Positions 44,275-55,212 of a DNA stretch of 64,000 nt are shown here, in pieces; the stretch's first letter is position 1, and every line of letters starts with the position of its first letter. This DNA is from Canna indica (taxonomy: Eukaryota; Streptophyta; Magnoliopsida; Zingiberales; Cannaceae): assembly GCA_034359265.1 (NCBI GenBank), contig CP136894.1:30534501-30598500 (forward strand). The letters are read 5' to 3'. The notes below the pieces were generated by a model. The model was not told where the DNA came from and did not search any database. It was given only the letters and a program-made list of their open reading frames with translations. The position numbers were made by a program, and so were the translations under genes.

Positions 44275-46455
44275 ATGGCAGGTCGCAGGAGGCTACCTGC
44301 TCGGGTTTTTGCATTGACTCCTGAGGGCGCGGAGGCGTCCAATGCAGTGGTGACAGGTATCATTTCAGTTAGTACATTACTTGCTTATGCACTTTTTGAT
44401 CCAGGTGCTACGGACTCCTTTTTGTCTGAGTTGTTGGTTTCAAGGTTAAGAAAGGTTAAAAGTTGGATTGTTGAACCTTTAGCGATGTCTACACCTACAG
44501 ACGACACTATATTGCTAAGACGGTCTTTAGGGACTGTGAAATCTCCATAGGTGGGAATGATATGAAAACGAAGCTGATGCTACTACCAACCCTTGAGTTG
44601 GATGTAATATTGGGCATGGATTAACTGTCAACCCATTATGCGTCACTTAATTGCAAGATAATGGTCACATTTTGCAAACCAGAAATACCATCATTTACCT
44701 TTGAGGGCGATGGGAGAGGAGACTCTATTAGGGAGATCTCCGCTCTCCAGGCCCGCAAGCTAATAGTGGGTGGTTGTTAGTCTTTTTTGGCTTTTATTTC
44801 TACAGATGTCGTTGGCAAGGTCTCGGCTAGCAGTGTGGAAGGGACCCTACTGGTCATGGATTTTCCTGATATGTTCCCTGAGGAGTTATCGGGATTACCA
44901 CCGGTGCAGGAGACCAAGTTTTGCATTGAGTTGTAGCCGGGGGTGAAAGCTACATCAATTCCCCCATATCAGATGGTGCCTGTTCAGTTGAGAGAACTTA
45001 AGACTCAACTGCAGGAGTTGTTGGACATTGGGTTCATTCGCCCAATTGTTTCACCCTAAGGGGCGCCAATGCTGTTTGTTATAAAGAAAGATGGATCCAT
45101 GCAGATGTGTATAGACAACCGGCAGCTCAATAAGGTGATGATCAAGAACCATTACCCGCTTCCCAAGATAGATGATCTATTTGATGAATTGTAGGAGACT
45201 CGGTGGTTCTCAAAAATTGATCTGAGGTCAGGGTACAATCAGTTGAAGATTCAGGATTAGGACATTCAGAAAACCGCCTTCAGGATGCGGTATGGTCACT
45301 ATGAGTTCCTGGTCATGTCCTTTGGGCTAACTAACGCCCAGGTAGCCTTAATGGAGCTGATGAATCATGTGTTCAAAGAGTTTTTGGATAGATTTGCCAT
45401 AGTGTTCATTGACGATATTCTGGTCTACTCTAGAAGCGAGGCTGAGCACAGGGAGTATCTTAGGGTAGTTCTAGAAACCCTTAGGCAGCACCAGCTCTTT
45501 GACCAGTGTGGGATTCTTGAGACATATAGTATCCTGGGATGGAGTAAAAGTCGACCCTGAAAAGATTGAGACAGTTCAGAATTGGGAGAGACCGACTAGT
45601 GTGACTGAGATCCGCAGCTTCCTGGGTTTGGCCGGTAACTACAGAAAGTTTGTGGAAAAATTTTCACGCGCTTGACTCGGAAGAAAGTAATATTTATCTG
45701 GGATGACAAATGCGAGGAGAGCTTTCAGGAGCTCAAGGACCGCTTGACTACCGCCCTAGTGTTGGCATTACCATCGGGGTCGAGAGGATTTGTAGTGTAT
45801 TGTGATGCTTTTGGGGTCAAGGGTCAAGTTTGGGTGCATACTGATGCAACACGGCAAGGTGATCGCATACGCATCGAGGAAACTTGAAAACCATGAGAAG
45901 AACTACTTGACTCATGATTTGGAGCTGGCGGCCATAGTCTTTGCCCTGAAGTTGTGGCGCGATTACTTGTATGGGGAGGCATGTGACATTTTCACATATC
46001 ATAAGAGCCTCCAATATCTACTTTCACATAAAGACTTGAACCTAAGGCAACGGAGATGGCTTGAGTTGCTAAAGGACTATGACTGCACTATTCATTATCA
46101 TCCCGAAAAGGCAAATGTGGTGGCAGATGTTTTGAGCATGAAATCCATGGGTAGCTTGGCTCATATAATCATGAGGAGGAGGCCTTTAGCGCGGGAGCTT
46201 GCCGTGTGTTTGAACGACGGAGCAGTTCTATCTGTGATGGACTCTGGAGTCTTGGTGGCGTACTTGCGGGTGCAATCCACGTTGGTAGACATGTGGTGAG
46301 CAGCGCGGGCAAAGGACGCTTATTGCTCACTAACCGCGGATCTGGTCAAGAGGGGAGATGCTGATGACGGGTACGGACTGGATTCAGAGGGTGTCCTGAG
46401 GTTCAGGGATAAGATTATGGTACCTGATAGGGTAGAGGTCCATAGGCAGGTGCTA
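44275..46455 (+). pseudogene. pol: Gypsy element 1 protease, RT and RNase H; integrase deleted
   Basis: Protease ALFDPGATDSFLS (DPG in place of DSG) lies near 44390. RT starts with FPDMFPEELSGLPP and runs through [36 protein letters not shown] and the active site FIDDILVYS (45406-45432). A deletion near 45500 removes the KCEFW segment. RNase H reads [33 protein letters not shown] and [20 protein letters not shown]. It ends VPDRVEVHRQVL, the residues just before the integrase zinc finger, and LTR-like DNA starts within 10 bases. Integrase is therefore missing. Stops at several sites. Confidence 0.85.
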
Positions 46456-46462
46456 TAGTTAT

Positions 46463-47087
46463 GACCAAAATTTTAATAATTATATTTTGTCCTTCAGTAG
46501 GGTATCGTAGGCTCGAGTTAGCGCGAGCTGGTGGAAAATTTTGGAATTTATTTTATGTAAGCGTTCGATGTAAAAAAAAAAATAGAAAATGTTATTTACA
46601 ATTTCTTTGTGATTTAGCATGCCATGATGATAGGTAGGGGTTAGCATGGACCGGTTAACCGGTCCATTAGCAAAAAAAAAACCGGTTCATTAACTTCGGT
46701 TTTTCAAAATCATTAACCGTAAACCGGTCCATTAACTTCGGTTAACGGCTATTTCGGTTTCGGTTTTTTCGGTTCGGTTAATCGATAATTTTCGGTTAAC
46801 CAATAAATTTTTTTAACCAAATCATGGAGAAAATCTAAATAGATAGCAAATTCTCGTTGAGAAAAAAGAAAAAAAAATGAAACCATTGAACCAAGATAAT
46901 GTTCTACAAAAATTAATATTTTTATTTTTATTTTTATTTTTTAAAATATTTTTAATATTTTTAATATTTTTTTGATTTTTTAAATATTTTTAAAATATGT
47001 AATATTTTTTTAAATATTTTTTTAAATTTTTTAAATTTTTTAAAAAAATTTCTGTAATTTTTTATAATTTTTCATAATTTATAAATT

Positions 47088-47119
<32 letters not shown>

Positions 47120-47464
47120 TAAATAAAAATTAATAAATTATATCCAACCGGTCGGTTAACCGAAACCGGTGGACTTTTTACCTCTCGGACCGAAATCGAA
47201 ACCGAAAACCGATTTTTCCAAAAAAAAAATCGAAACCGAAAAAACCGGTTCGGTTTCGGACTGGTTTTTCGGTTAATCGGAAAACCGTTTTTTTTGCTCA
47301 CCCCTAATGATAGGGGACCTCGAGTCGAGTCTATCGATTCAATCGAAACTCGAATCAAAGTTAGAACGAGTTAGATATGGATTTTATAAGTCAAAATGCA
47401 TAAGAGGGGGCATTTTAGTCATTTGGGGTTGAATTAAACCCATAAAACCTCACCTACGGCGTAC
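46463..47464 (+). repeat. Probable 3' LTR of gypsy element 1, left part
   Basis: TATGACCAAAATTTTAATAATTA is followed by GCTCGAGTTAGCGCGAG, and, beyond the MITE, GACCTCGAGTCGAGTC; the layout resembles the starts of the LTRs at 15609 and 55213. It is interrupted by a MITE (46635-47306) and by the tandem-repeat LTR element (47465-50281), and appears to continue at 50282. Confidence 0.5.
46635..47306. mobile_element. hAT-like MITE, copy 2
   Basis: Ends TAGGGGTTAGCA and TGCTCACCCCTA. ATGATAGG is duplicated exactly at 46627-46634 and 47307-47314, an 8 bp duplication as expected of hAT. GGTTAACCGGT-type palindromes fill both flanks and an A/T-only core lies at 46900-47130. 672 bp, no coding frame. 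Same family as 33160-33805, opposite orientation. Confidence 0.92.
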
Positions 47465-48469
47465 TATCACGGGCCAATTATTTTCTGCAGAAGAACTCGT
47501 GTGTCACCCTAGCATCCTGTGCAAGGGATAAAAGCCTATCATCCTGAATCCGTCCCGAATTGGGCTTCCCGACTTAACATCGCGGGGCATGCGTTGGTCC
47601 ACGTGCCAACCTCGTGCTCCATATCCGCGCCCCCAAAAGACCATATTGGGCGAATGGTATTGAAGGCGTAAACTAAAACAATAATTACAGAACTATGTAT
47701 GCAAGAAAACATAAAACTGGGTGTAGGACGAGCTCCGCAATTATCTTAGGCGAATATTGACTGGTCACGCCCATATGGGCCGCTCGTTCATCTCTGCCCA
47801 AGGCAACTGCTTTGTTTGCCAACGCTCTCCTACATTATAGATGAGACCACTAATCCCCAAGTGCCACCCCCAATGTTCCCAAAAGCACGAGCAGCATGAC
47901 AAAATCGTGGCCATGCAAGATGGTAATTTTCCATATCCACGGCCATGATGAATGCAGGAAAATTACTCTGCTTAGCCGTAGCGCACGTACCAAGCGCCAA
48001 ATGACCTCGAAATGCATCCAACTCATATCCTGGGCCCTCGGGGATCACACAAAGGATTTTCCAAGTACGAACTATAATAAAAGGCAAAATTATATGCACG
48101 CGAAAATATATTTACAAATATGTAGGGAACTTTTCGCCATAATTCATCGTTGCTTGGGCAAATCGAAAAGTCTCTAACATCCTCCCCCACTTCAAGCTTC
48201 GATGTCCTCGTCAAACTCACCTCGACCGCACCGCCTTTGTTGCAATTGTTGAAGTGAATTCTTCAGAAGTAGTCGAAGGGAACACTGCCTGAGTAACAAC
48301 ATGCCGCAGTGGGGCAGCAACATGTCGAGTTTCGCCTTGTGAAGTCTGCCACCAGGAAATGACTACTTGTAACATCATTGAGTTTCATCATCTCCTGTTG
48401 TTGCGAGAAAGGGCTTTGAGATTCCCAAACTCATTGTTGCTGGCCAGTGAAAGTCCCAGACTTGTGGAA

Positions 48470-49560
48470 CAAACGATTGCTGGGTTGAGCAACGCTCGCT
48501 TGAAGGGGCACCAACGTCGTCGAGCAACGCTCGCCTGAAGGAACACCAAGAAGAGGCTACTTGATTCATCAAGTCTTGGTCTTGTTGGGCAATGAAAAGT
48601 CCCAGACTTGTGGAGCAAACGAGTGTCGTTGAGCAACGCTCGCTTGAAGGGACACCAAGAAGAGGCTACTTGATTCACCAAGTCTCGGTCTTGCTGGGCA
48701 ATGAAAACTCCCAGACTTGAAGAGCATATGAGCATCGTTGAACAACTCTCATCTCGGGTAACATCTGGGTGTCGTTGTGCAACACCCAAGTGATGAGTAG
48801 TTCCATGGCCGCACCACACTAGAGCATTGCCTCCACCGCCGCCTTGAGCCGATCACTGCTTGCTCACTCGCCCCCCGCAGGAGTCATAGCGCCCTCCTCT
48901 GAGCCCATCTCAATGAGCTTCAAGTCTTACGGATCACTGCTTGCTCACTCGCCCCCCGCAGAGGTCATAGCGCCCTCCTCTGAGCCCATATCAATGAGCT
49001 TCAAGTCTTACGTTGCTCCTCGAATCACAACTTGAGGGATTTTCTCCAACAGGATTACAACGTCCACCAACTCTTCGCACTACGAGAATTAATGCCACAC
49101 CATAGCTATTCTTCACTAGTGCTTGATTCAGACGTGTCAATCCTACATCTTAAGAGCCATCTGCTATGCACAAAAATAATGCATCTTAGAGGCCATCTTG
49201 CCTTACGCACCAACATTGAGACTTAGGGGACATCAGCACTGTGTACCAACTTGTCATCTCACGAGCAATCTGCTCTACGCTGCGTCTTAGGGGTCATCGC
49301 CCTGCGCACAAACTTGGTGACTCACAAGCCATCTGCTCTACGCTGCATCTTAGGGGTCATCTGCCCTACGCACAAACTTGGCGACTCACGAGCCATTGGC
49401 TCTACACTGCGTCTTAAGGGGCATCGCCCTGTGCCCCATCCTTGGTGAATCACGAGCCATCATCTCTGCACTGTGTCTTAGAGGACAACGCCCTGCGCAC
49501 TATCTTCACGTCTTATTAGAGTCTGCTTTGCGCACAATGTGCGTCTTACAAGAGATCTGC
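48470..49560. repeat. Tandem-repeat arrays inside the non-autonomous LTR element
   Basis: Three arrays follow each other. (i) 48470-48720: roughly 120 bp units with GAGCAACGCTCGCTTGAAGG and AAGAAGAGGCTACTTGATTC. (ii) 48851-49012: two 81 bp units starting GATCACTGCTTGCTCACTCG. (iii) About 49215-49520: four or five 63-65 bp units with CATCTGCTCTACGCTGC and CTTAGGGGTCATC, trailing into shorter degenerate copies to about 49680. Open frames here merely repeat the unit. Confidence 0.85.
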
Positions 49561-49872
49561 TCTGTGTAGGACTTTGCATCTTATGAGAGAGTTTGCTCTG
49601 CGCACCACTTTGCGTCTTATAAGAGATCTGCTATGCGCACACGACTTAAGAGACATCTTCTCTGCGTGCAAACGACTTTGCATCTTAGGGGCCCATCCGC
49701 CCTAATCAAAAGTCACGATCTTCACATCGATCAATGAATGCTTGCCTCCCCGAATACAACAGTCAGAATGTCCATCGACTGGGTTCACTGCATCAGAAAC
49801 TCAAACACCATAGACAGAATGCACATCGGCTATGTCCGCATCGAGGGCTTTCTTAGTTGGAGGCTTACAATT

Positions 49873-49887
49873 CTTGCTCTGATACCA
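49873..49887 (-). other. Primer-binding site of the non-autonomous element
   Basis: CTTGCTCTGATACCA, i.e. TGGTATCAGAGCAAG on the minus strand, two bases from the LTR end. Confidence 0.75.
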
Positions 49888-50281
49888 ACTGTCATGGGTC
49901 AATTGTTTTGTGTGGAAGAACCCGTGCAAGGGATAAGCCTATCATCCTGAATACATCCCAAATTGGGCTTCCCGAATTAACATCGCGGGGCATGTGTTGG
50001 TCCACGTGTCAACCTCGCGCTCCATATATGTGCCCCCAAAAGACCACGTTGGCCAAATGGTATTGAAGGCGTAAAGTAAAAATAACAATTAAAGGACTAT
50101 GGACGCAAGAAAATATAAAATTGGGTGTAGGACAAGCTCCACAATTGTCTTAGTCGAAGATCGATTGGTCGCACGCCCATATGGGCCACTCGTTCGTCTC
50201 CGCCCAAGGCAACCGCTTTGTTTGCCAATGCTCTCCTACACTATACATGAGACCCCTAACCCCCAAGTGCCACCCCCAACA

Positions 50282-50894
50282 GTATGGCTTGGGGTTTAGC
50301 CCCTAACAGTATGGCTTGGGGTTTTGCCGCACTCCACCCGAAGTGAAGAGAGAAAGAGGGAGGGGCGACGCCGAGTAGGGAGGGAGCCGATTGGAGGCCG
50401 ATTTCTGTGAGTTCGTTGGCATTGATCGTAGGAAGATCCTAAGGTTCTTTGTCCTCTCCGTTTCTTCCAAAATGTGAGTGGAAATAGCCATCTTTCCACC
50501 ATGTTCTTATTCTTGCCGCCGCCTCCTATGAAAGGGATGTTGTCGAATTTTTGTGTGGTTTTTTCTCATATTGGATTTGAACAATAGGTTTATGGATTTC
50601 TGCATTGCCGTCGTGGCTTCGGATTTTTGGTTCGAATTTTGGGGTCTTGGCCGCATGCATCATGGCAAAATTTAGAAGAGTTGCCACCCTCTTCTTCCTT
50701 GGGTTCTTGATAGTAACTCTTTGATCTTGAAGTTAGTCTTGGTTTCTTGATAAAAGGAAGAGCTTGGAGGTTACTTTCTTGACAAAAGGAAGAGCTTGGA
50801 GGTTAAGGATATCTTGATGTTGAGAGCGGAGCTTTAGGATGTGCCCCCCCCCCCCCCCCCCCCCCCCCCTCCCCTCCCGATATGAGGTTCCTTA
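50282..50894 (+). repeat. Probable continuation of gypsy element 1 LTR
   Basis: It begins with a 27 bp duplication (GTATGGCTTGGGGTTT twice). Then comes GC-rich text and CCAAAATGTGAGTGG near 50468, matching the splice-donor-like GTGAGTGG of the LTRs at 15609 and 55213. Sequence 50339-50500 has no supported gene on either strand. Confidence 0.45.
50844..50869 (+). repeat. Poly-C tract
   Basis: 26 consecutive C residues followed by TCCCCTCCC. Length of such runs is often misjudged in assembly. Confidence 0.8.
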
Positions 50895-51723
50895 GGGTCT
50901 GTTTGGTTAGCGTAACCAAGTCTATTTTTATGATTTCGATTTCAATGAAACCAAAATTGCTCACGAAAACATGTTTGGTTCAGTATTTTCATGAAACTGA
51001 ATCGAAACCAGAATGAAAAAGAAACCAATTTTCTTAATAAATATGAAAAACACCATACTGTTATTTTTTGTGGTTTCGAGACTATCGGTTTCGTTATCAA
51101 AATATAGTGGTAACTTTGTAATTATAAATATTTTTTTATAAAATTAATTAATTAAAAAATAAATGAAATTATATCTAATATTTAAAAATAAAAATAAAAA
51201 TCATCATTTTCAACTCAAACTATTATCTTAAATTTACAATTTAATTAAACTAATTTATATCTAATTGACTCAAACGCAAATTTTAAATAACTCAATTTTC
51301 TTAAAGTTGATCTATTTATAATTTAATCAAAACTAATTTTAGGCCATTGGACTTATTTTTTCTGAAATTTTATAATAACTATTAATTAACTTTTATATCT
51401 AATTGAACAAAAAAAATCTTAAATTACCATAACTTAATTAATTAAATCATATAAATATTTTATAGCAATATTAGCAAACATTGAATTTTATAAACTAACT
51501 AAACATTTAACTACTAGTAAAAGTATTCAAGAAAAATTAATATTATTTTTTATAACTAAATAAATATTCACTGGTTTCAACTAGCTAAAGTTGATGTTAT
51601 TTTTATTAACCAAACGCGTTATCAGAAAATTGAAAATTAGAAACCAAAACCAAGTTTCGAAACCAAGTTTTCAGTTTCACTGAAGTCAAATCAGAAAATA
51701 GTTTTCGCTAACCAAATAATACC
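50895..51723. mobile_element. PIF/Harbinger-like MITE
   Basis: Left end GGGTCTGTTTGGTTAGCG, right end (inverted) GGTATTATTTGGTTAGCG. TTA flanks both sides (50892-50894 and 51724-51726), the 3 bp duplication of this superfamily. 829 bp, AT-rich, no coding frame. GAAACCAAAACC-type text occurs in both subterminal regions in inverted order. Confidence 0.75.
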
Positions 51724-51726
51724 TTA

Positions 51727-51990
51727 GGAACTCTAAGGGTTGGTCGGCCCCTATGTAGGTGATCTTGAGACATGATTAAACATAGGGACTTCACATTAGG
51801 AAGATTTCTATATGTCATTAGGATATGGATAAGTGTAGAGACCTATACTTAGGAAACATATGGAACCTAGGTACACTTAGAGACATATGGTCCTTTGGAT
51901 GAACATTGCATTGAGGCAGCCCTATGGAGAGCGTGTAGGGGCCGAACCCCCCTTTGGAAAATACCTGGGGGTAAGGGTAGGCCAGTCCTA
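51727..51990. other. Unassigned, perhaps the end of the gypsy element 1 LTR
   Basis: GGAACTCTAAGGGTTGG continues the sequence broken by the MITE. No gene. The Ale-like copia LTR end follows. Confidence 0.35.
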
Positions 51991-52023
51991 TGAACTTGGC
52001 TCTCTAATTTTCCCCAAACTATA
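51991..52023 (+). repeat. Ale/Retrofit-like copia, last bases of the 5' LTR
   Basis: GGCTCTCTAATTTTCCCCAA and ACTATA match the end of the LTR at 54717-54892 and directly precede a primer-binding site. The rest of the 5' LTR is not recognisable. Confidence 0.65.
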
Positions 52024-52036
52024 TGGTATTAGAGCC
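52024..52036 (+). other. Primer-binding site, Ale-like copia
   Basis: TGGTATTAGAGCC, one change from TGGTATCAGAGCC. Confidence 0.75.
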
Positions 52037-52351
52037 CTAATTATTTTTTTACTCCTTTCTCGTTATTGTTCACAGCGCCATCGTCTTCTTGATTCGCGTG
52101 TAAACATCTGCTCGATCACTGCTCCCTAGGAAGCACGCCTCGATGCCCAAGTTGAGCAACCCACATCTGTTCCGAAGAAGACCTCTCTATCTCCTTGATT
52201 TTTCGATCAGCGTGCGCTAACTTGTCAAGCACCACACGTCAACTTCATCAAGCCTCTGCTCGTCTTCTCCAAGGTACCAAACACACTGTCCAATAGCCGC
52301 CCGGCGCATTGCCCAAGGTTCTGCTCATCTTCTCCCAAGCGCCAAGCTCGT
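52037..52351 (+). other. Ale-like copia leader with short repeats
   Basis: C-rich text with degenerate repeats (CTGTCCAATAGCCG here and CTGTCCAACAGCCG after the solo LTR). No gag frame follows; the body of the element is missing. Confidence 0.5.
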
Positions 52352-54468
52352 TGTGAAAGGAATAGTGCCCTTGAGCCAATCACATATCGATGTGTTTAGG
52401 GACTATTCAAGGGTAATCAACTTAATGAGGCAACTTTTTCGTCATATGCTGCATCTTTGGAATCTATGAACCCGGACAAATGATTTCGAGGCCATGATGA
52501 GATCATGCTACTGAGATTTGGAATTCAGATGCCCATGTTCTAAATATTCCTAGTCGTAGGATCACCAATTAGGGGATCGGTGATTCCGGATAGACTAGTG
52601 CACTTGGTACATGCCCTATACAGTAGGGGGTAGCTGATCTCACAATTACCTATGAGCCGTCATTATTGTGCAAGTGCAGGTGCTCATTAGGGAATCAGTT
52701 CACTGAACGGACCTGCACGAGGAACACAAAATGGAATCCTTACATGAGTGTCAATAGGATGTTCCTCGGGTAATAGTAGGTGCAAAAAGTCCTTGGACCT
52801 GAGGTTATCATGGTTACCTTGTGAGTAACGATCCATTGCTTTGGTTATATCCCTACGTGGCCCTTAGCATCATGTGTCGGGTATTACTAGGCATGGGGAA
52901 GCATTCATAGAGGTAGGTGAGCAACCAACATGGAATCAGTTACTCCTAGTAAGAGGAGATAATGTCCTATGTGTTCCTGTAAGTGTCGACTCGGGAATCT
53001 CTGGCCATAGTAGAAATGAAAGTCAGGAAGATGATTTTGACGTTTCATTATTGAGACGATATCTTGGCGGGTGGAATACATATGAATCAATATTAGGGTT
53101 TGATACTTCTTCCGTACCCTAGCCGACTTCGGGATATTGTATCCAAGGGATTTAGTTGTGTGGTAACTAATCACCGAACGGCGTTCGATCCCTGTAGATT
53201 GAACCTCACACTATTTGGGAAGTCATGACATGTTGCTAGACGTCAATCTTAACTTTTGAGTGGAGTCTCTCACGACCACACTAAAGGGGTTTAGTGGAGG
53301 CTCATAAGATTCGAACAGAAATCGTTCTATCGGATCCAACTCTCCGTTATGCACAACTCACTCCTGGATTAGTGTGGGGCCCAATGGGTCACACAGAACA
53401 GCCTAATCTCATAATGGACCTTATGAGATAAAGTCTGAATGTAGCCCTATATGTCTACTAGCATGGACATGCTGCAACTCGATCACGTATCTCGTTTACG
53501 AACACGATAGGAAAGTTGTTTCCTATAGGAACGAATGTGCCAGAAAGGAGTTCCTCGGTAACCCTAATTTGTAGGGCATCCCTAAATTGTAGGAATTGAC
53601 ACATGATAATATTTCATGTAGTTGATTAAATTTAATTATGAATTAAATATTTAATTAACTACTTGATCGGGAATATATTTATTTATGAATTACATAATTT
53701 GATTTTGAATCAAATATACATGGTGGGAAAATTAGTTTTCAACCATGGGCCAAGTCGATTAATTAGGAATTAATTAATTTGGATAAATTCCAATTAATAA
53801 GAATATGGTTTATGGAGATAAATCATAAAATTAATAGATATATGATTTATGAAGATAAATCATAATTCTATTTATAAATAAGAAATTGAATTATTTAGAT
53901 GAACCACTTTCCTACCTTTTAGGGAATTGGTTTGTTTAGATAATTATCATTCTTATTTGTAAGCTCTTAATTTATGGAGATAAATTAAAGTTTATATTTT
54001 ATTGGATTTAATTAATTTTGAAATAATTCTGAAGCCATTAAAATATGAATTATATTTGGAGGCAAACCTCGGAATTTTAAATTCTGGGGAGAGAGTTTTT
54101 AGGGGGGGTCTACCTTGTAACCGCCCCCCTCTCTATAAAAGGGCCGAGCACCCCATGGAGGGGGTTGGTGAATTAGTTCTTCCTCCTCTCCATTGGGGAG
54201 AGAGCTTCTCCGTTGAGCCACGATGAGTCCGATTGTTCGCTGCCCTTTTGTTGAGAGGCGCCTGGTGTGGACTATCATTGGAGGACGTGCATGTGGGCAT
54301 CTTGATACGGGAGTAGGAACACCCTATCCAACCGCGGTATAAGGTATACCTTTCCCCTTCTCTTGTAGATTGAATTCCTTAATTGTTGCTAAAGTAGATC
54401 GTTGTTTTGGGATGTTTCAAATTTTTTAAATTGCTATTTCCGCTACGTTTCTTATTCACATCCCAACA
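52352..54468 (+). repeat. Family-A copia solo LTR
   Basis: TGTGAAAGGAATAGTGCCC to CACATCCCAACA, 2117 bp, without an internal region. Host DNA resumes with CTGTCCAACAGCCG on the right, close to the repeat on the left, so it lies within the Ale-like element. No clean 5 bp duplication is seen. A frame at 52874-53122 has counterparts in other copies and is LTR sequence. Confidence 0.88.
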
Positions 54469-54489
54469 CGCTGTCCAACAGCCGACCGT

Positions 54490-54706
54490 TACGAGGTAAT
54501 TTTTCACGAGAGGATAAAATACATAGAGATTGACTGTCACTTTATCAGAGAAAAGGTGAAGTGACAATGTCTTTTCTAAAAAGGTCACAATGTCTTTTGT
54601 AAATTATAATGATCTGTTAGCTGATATTTTCACCAAGTCTTTAAAGGGTCCAAGAATCAAGTATATATGTAATAAGTTAGGACTGTGCAATATATTTGCT
54701 CCAGCG
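54490..54706 (+). pseudogene. pol: Ale-like copia RNase H end
   Basis: FHERIKYIEIDCHFIREKVK at about 54507-54567 is the RNase H end (KHIE.DCHF). A frameshift follows. NDLLADIFTKSLKGPRIKYI then CNKLGLCNI follow, and the frame closes just before the polypurine tract. All gag, protease, integrase and RT are absent. Confidence 0.8.
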
Positions 54707-54716
54707 TGAGGGGGAG
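54707..54716 (+). other. Polypurine tract, Ale-like copia
   Basis: GAGGGGGAG before TGTTAGGACC. Confidence 0.75.
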
Positions 54717-54795
54717 TGTTAGGACCTAATTGTAATAAAGTAGGATCTAGTTATAAAGTGTCCAAGGACACATGTGTAAATATTGTAAAGATATT

Positions 54796-54848
<53 letters not shown>

Positions 54849-54892
54849 AAAGAGAAGCTAATATTAGGCTCTCTAATTTTCCCCAAACTACA
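54717..54892 (+). repeat. Ale-like copia 3' LTR
   Basis: TGTTAGGACCTAATTG to CCCCAAACTACA, 176 bp, short as usual for this lineage. A perfect (AT)n run of about 48 bases (54799-54846) has expanded inside it. Confidence 0.8.
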
Positions 54893-55212
54893 GTGTTATT
54901 TTTTTTCAACACCTAAGTGGGATGCAGTAGCGCAGTTGGTGGCGGCGGGGATAGCAGATCTCGTAACATGTCGTGGTCGAGGTGGATACCCAAGTCTTAG
55001 ATTTGTTTTTATTTGTTTTATTTGGGCCATGGGGACTTTGGTTAGATTTTATTTTCGCATTATTATGTTGAGAGATCTATTCATGTTTAAAATGACTTCA
55101 TTCTTTAAAGGGTTTTGAGCATTTGAATATTGAACTACTTGATTGGTGATTTTATAGATGTTCTATTTATGTTTTCGGCAGTCAAAATGATTTTATAATG
55201 TGTTCGATCAGG
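54893..55212. other. Unassigned 0.3 kb
   Basis: No gene or clear repeat family. A tract GGTCGAGGTGGATACCC suggests retrotransposon origin but nothing firm. Confidence 0.3.

Larger units (their letters stand above)
47465..50281 (-). mobile_element. Non-autonomous LTR element with tandem-repeat interior
   Basis: About 400 bp at 47465-47874 and 49890-50281 are direct copies (CAAGGGATAA, GCCTATCATCCTGAAT, GGGCTTCCCGA, CATCGCGGGGCATG and AATGGTATTGAAGGCG in the same order). A primer-binding site on the minus strand adjoins the right copy (49873-49887). GTAC and GTAT flank the two ends, a weak duplication. The 2 kb interior has no retroviral gene and is mostly tandem repeats. Another reading starts the left LTR at 48179, where the minus strand reads AGTGGGGGAGGA then TGTTAGAGAC; then the right LTR would be truncated. 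Confidence 0.75.

Noticed and set aside
48388..49569. Possible CRISPR-like or coding repeat array
   Set aside because: Units are 63-120 bp, contiguous and without unique spacers; this is a plant retrotransposon context, and the frames only repeat the unit.
54716..54916. Open frame with repeated IY residues
   Set aside because: Translation of an (AT)n microsatellite within the Ale-like LTR.
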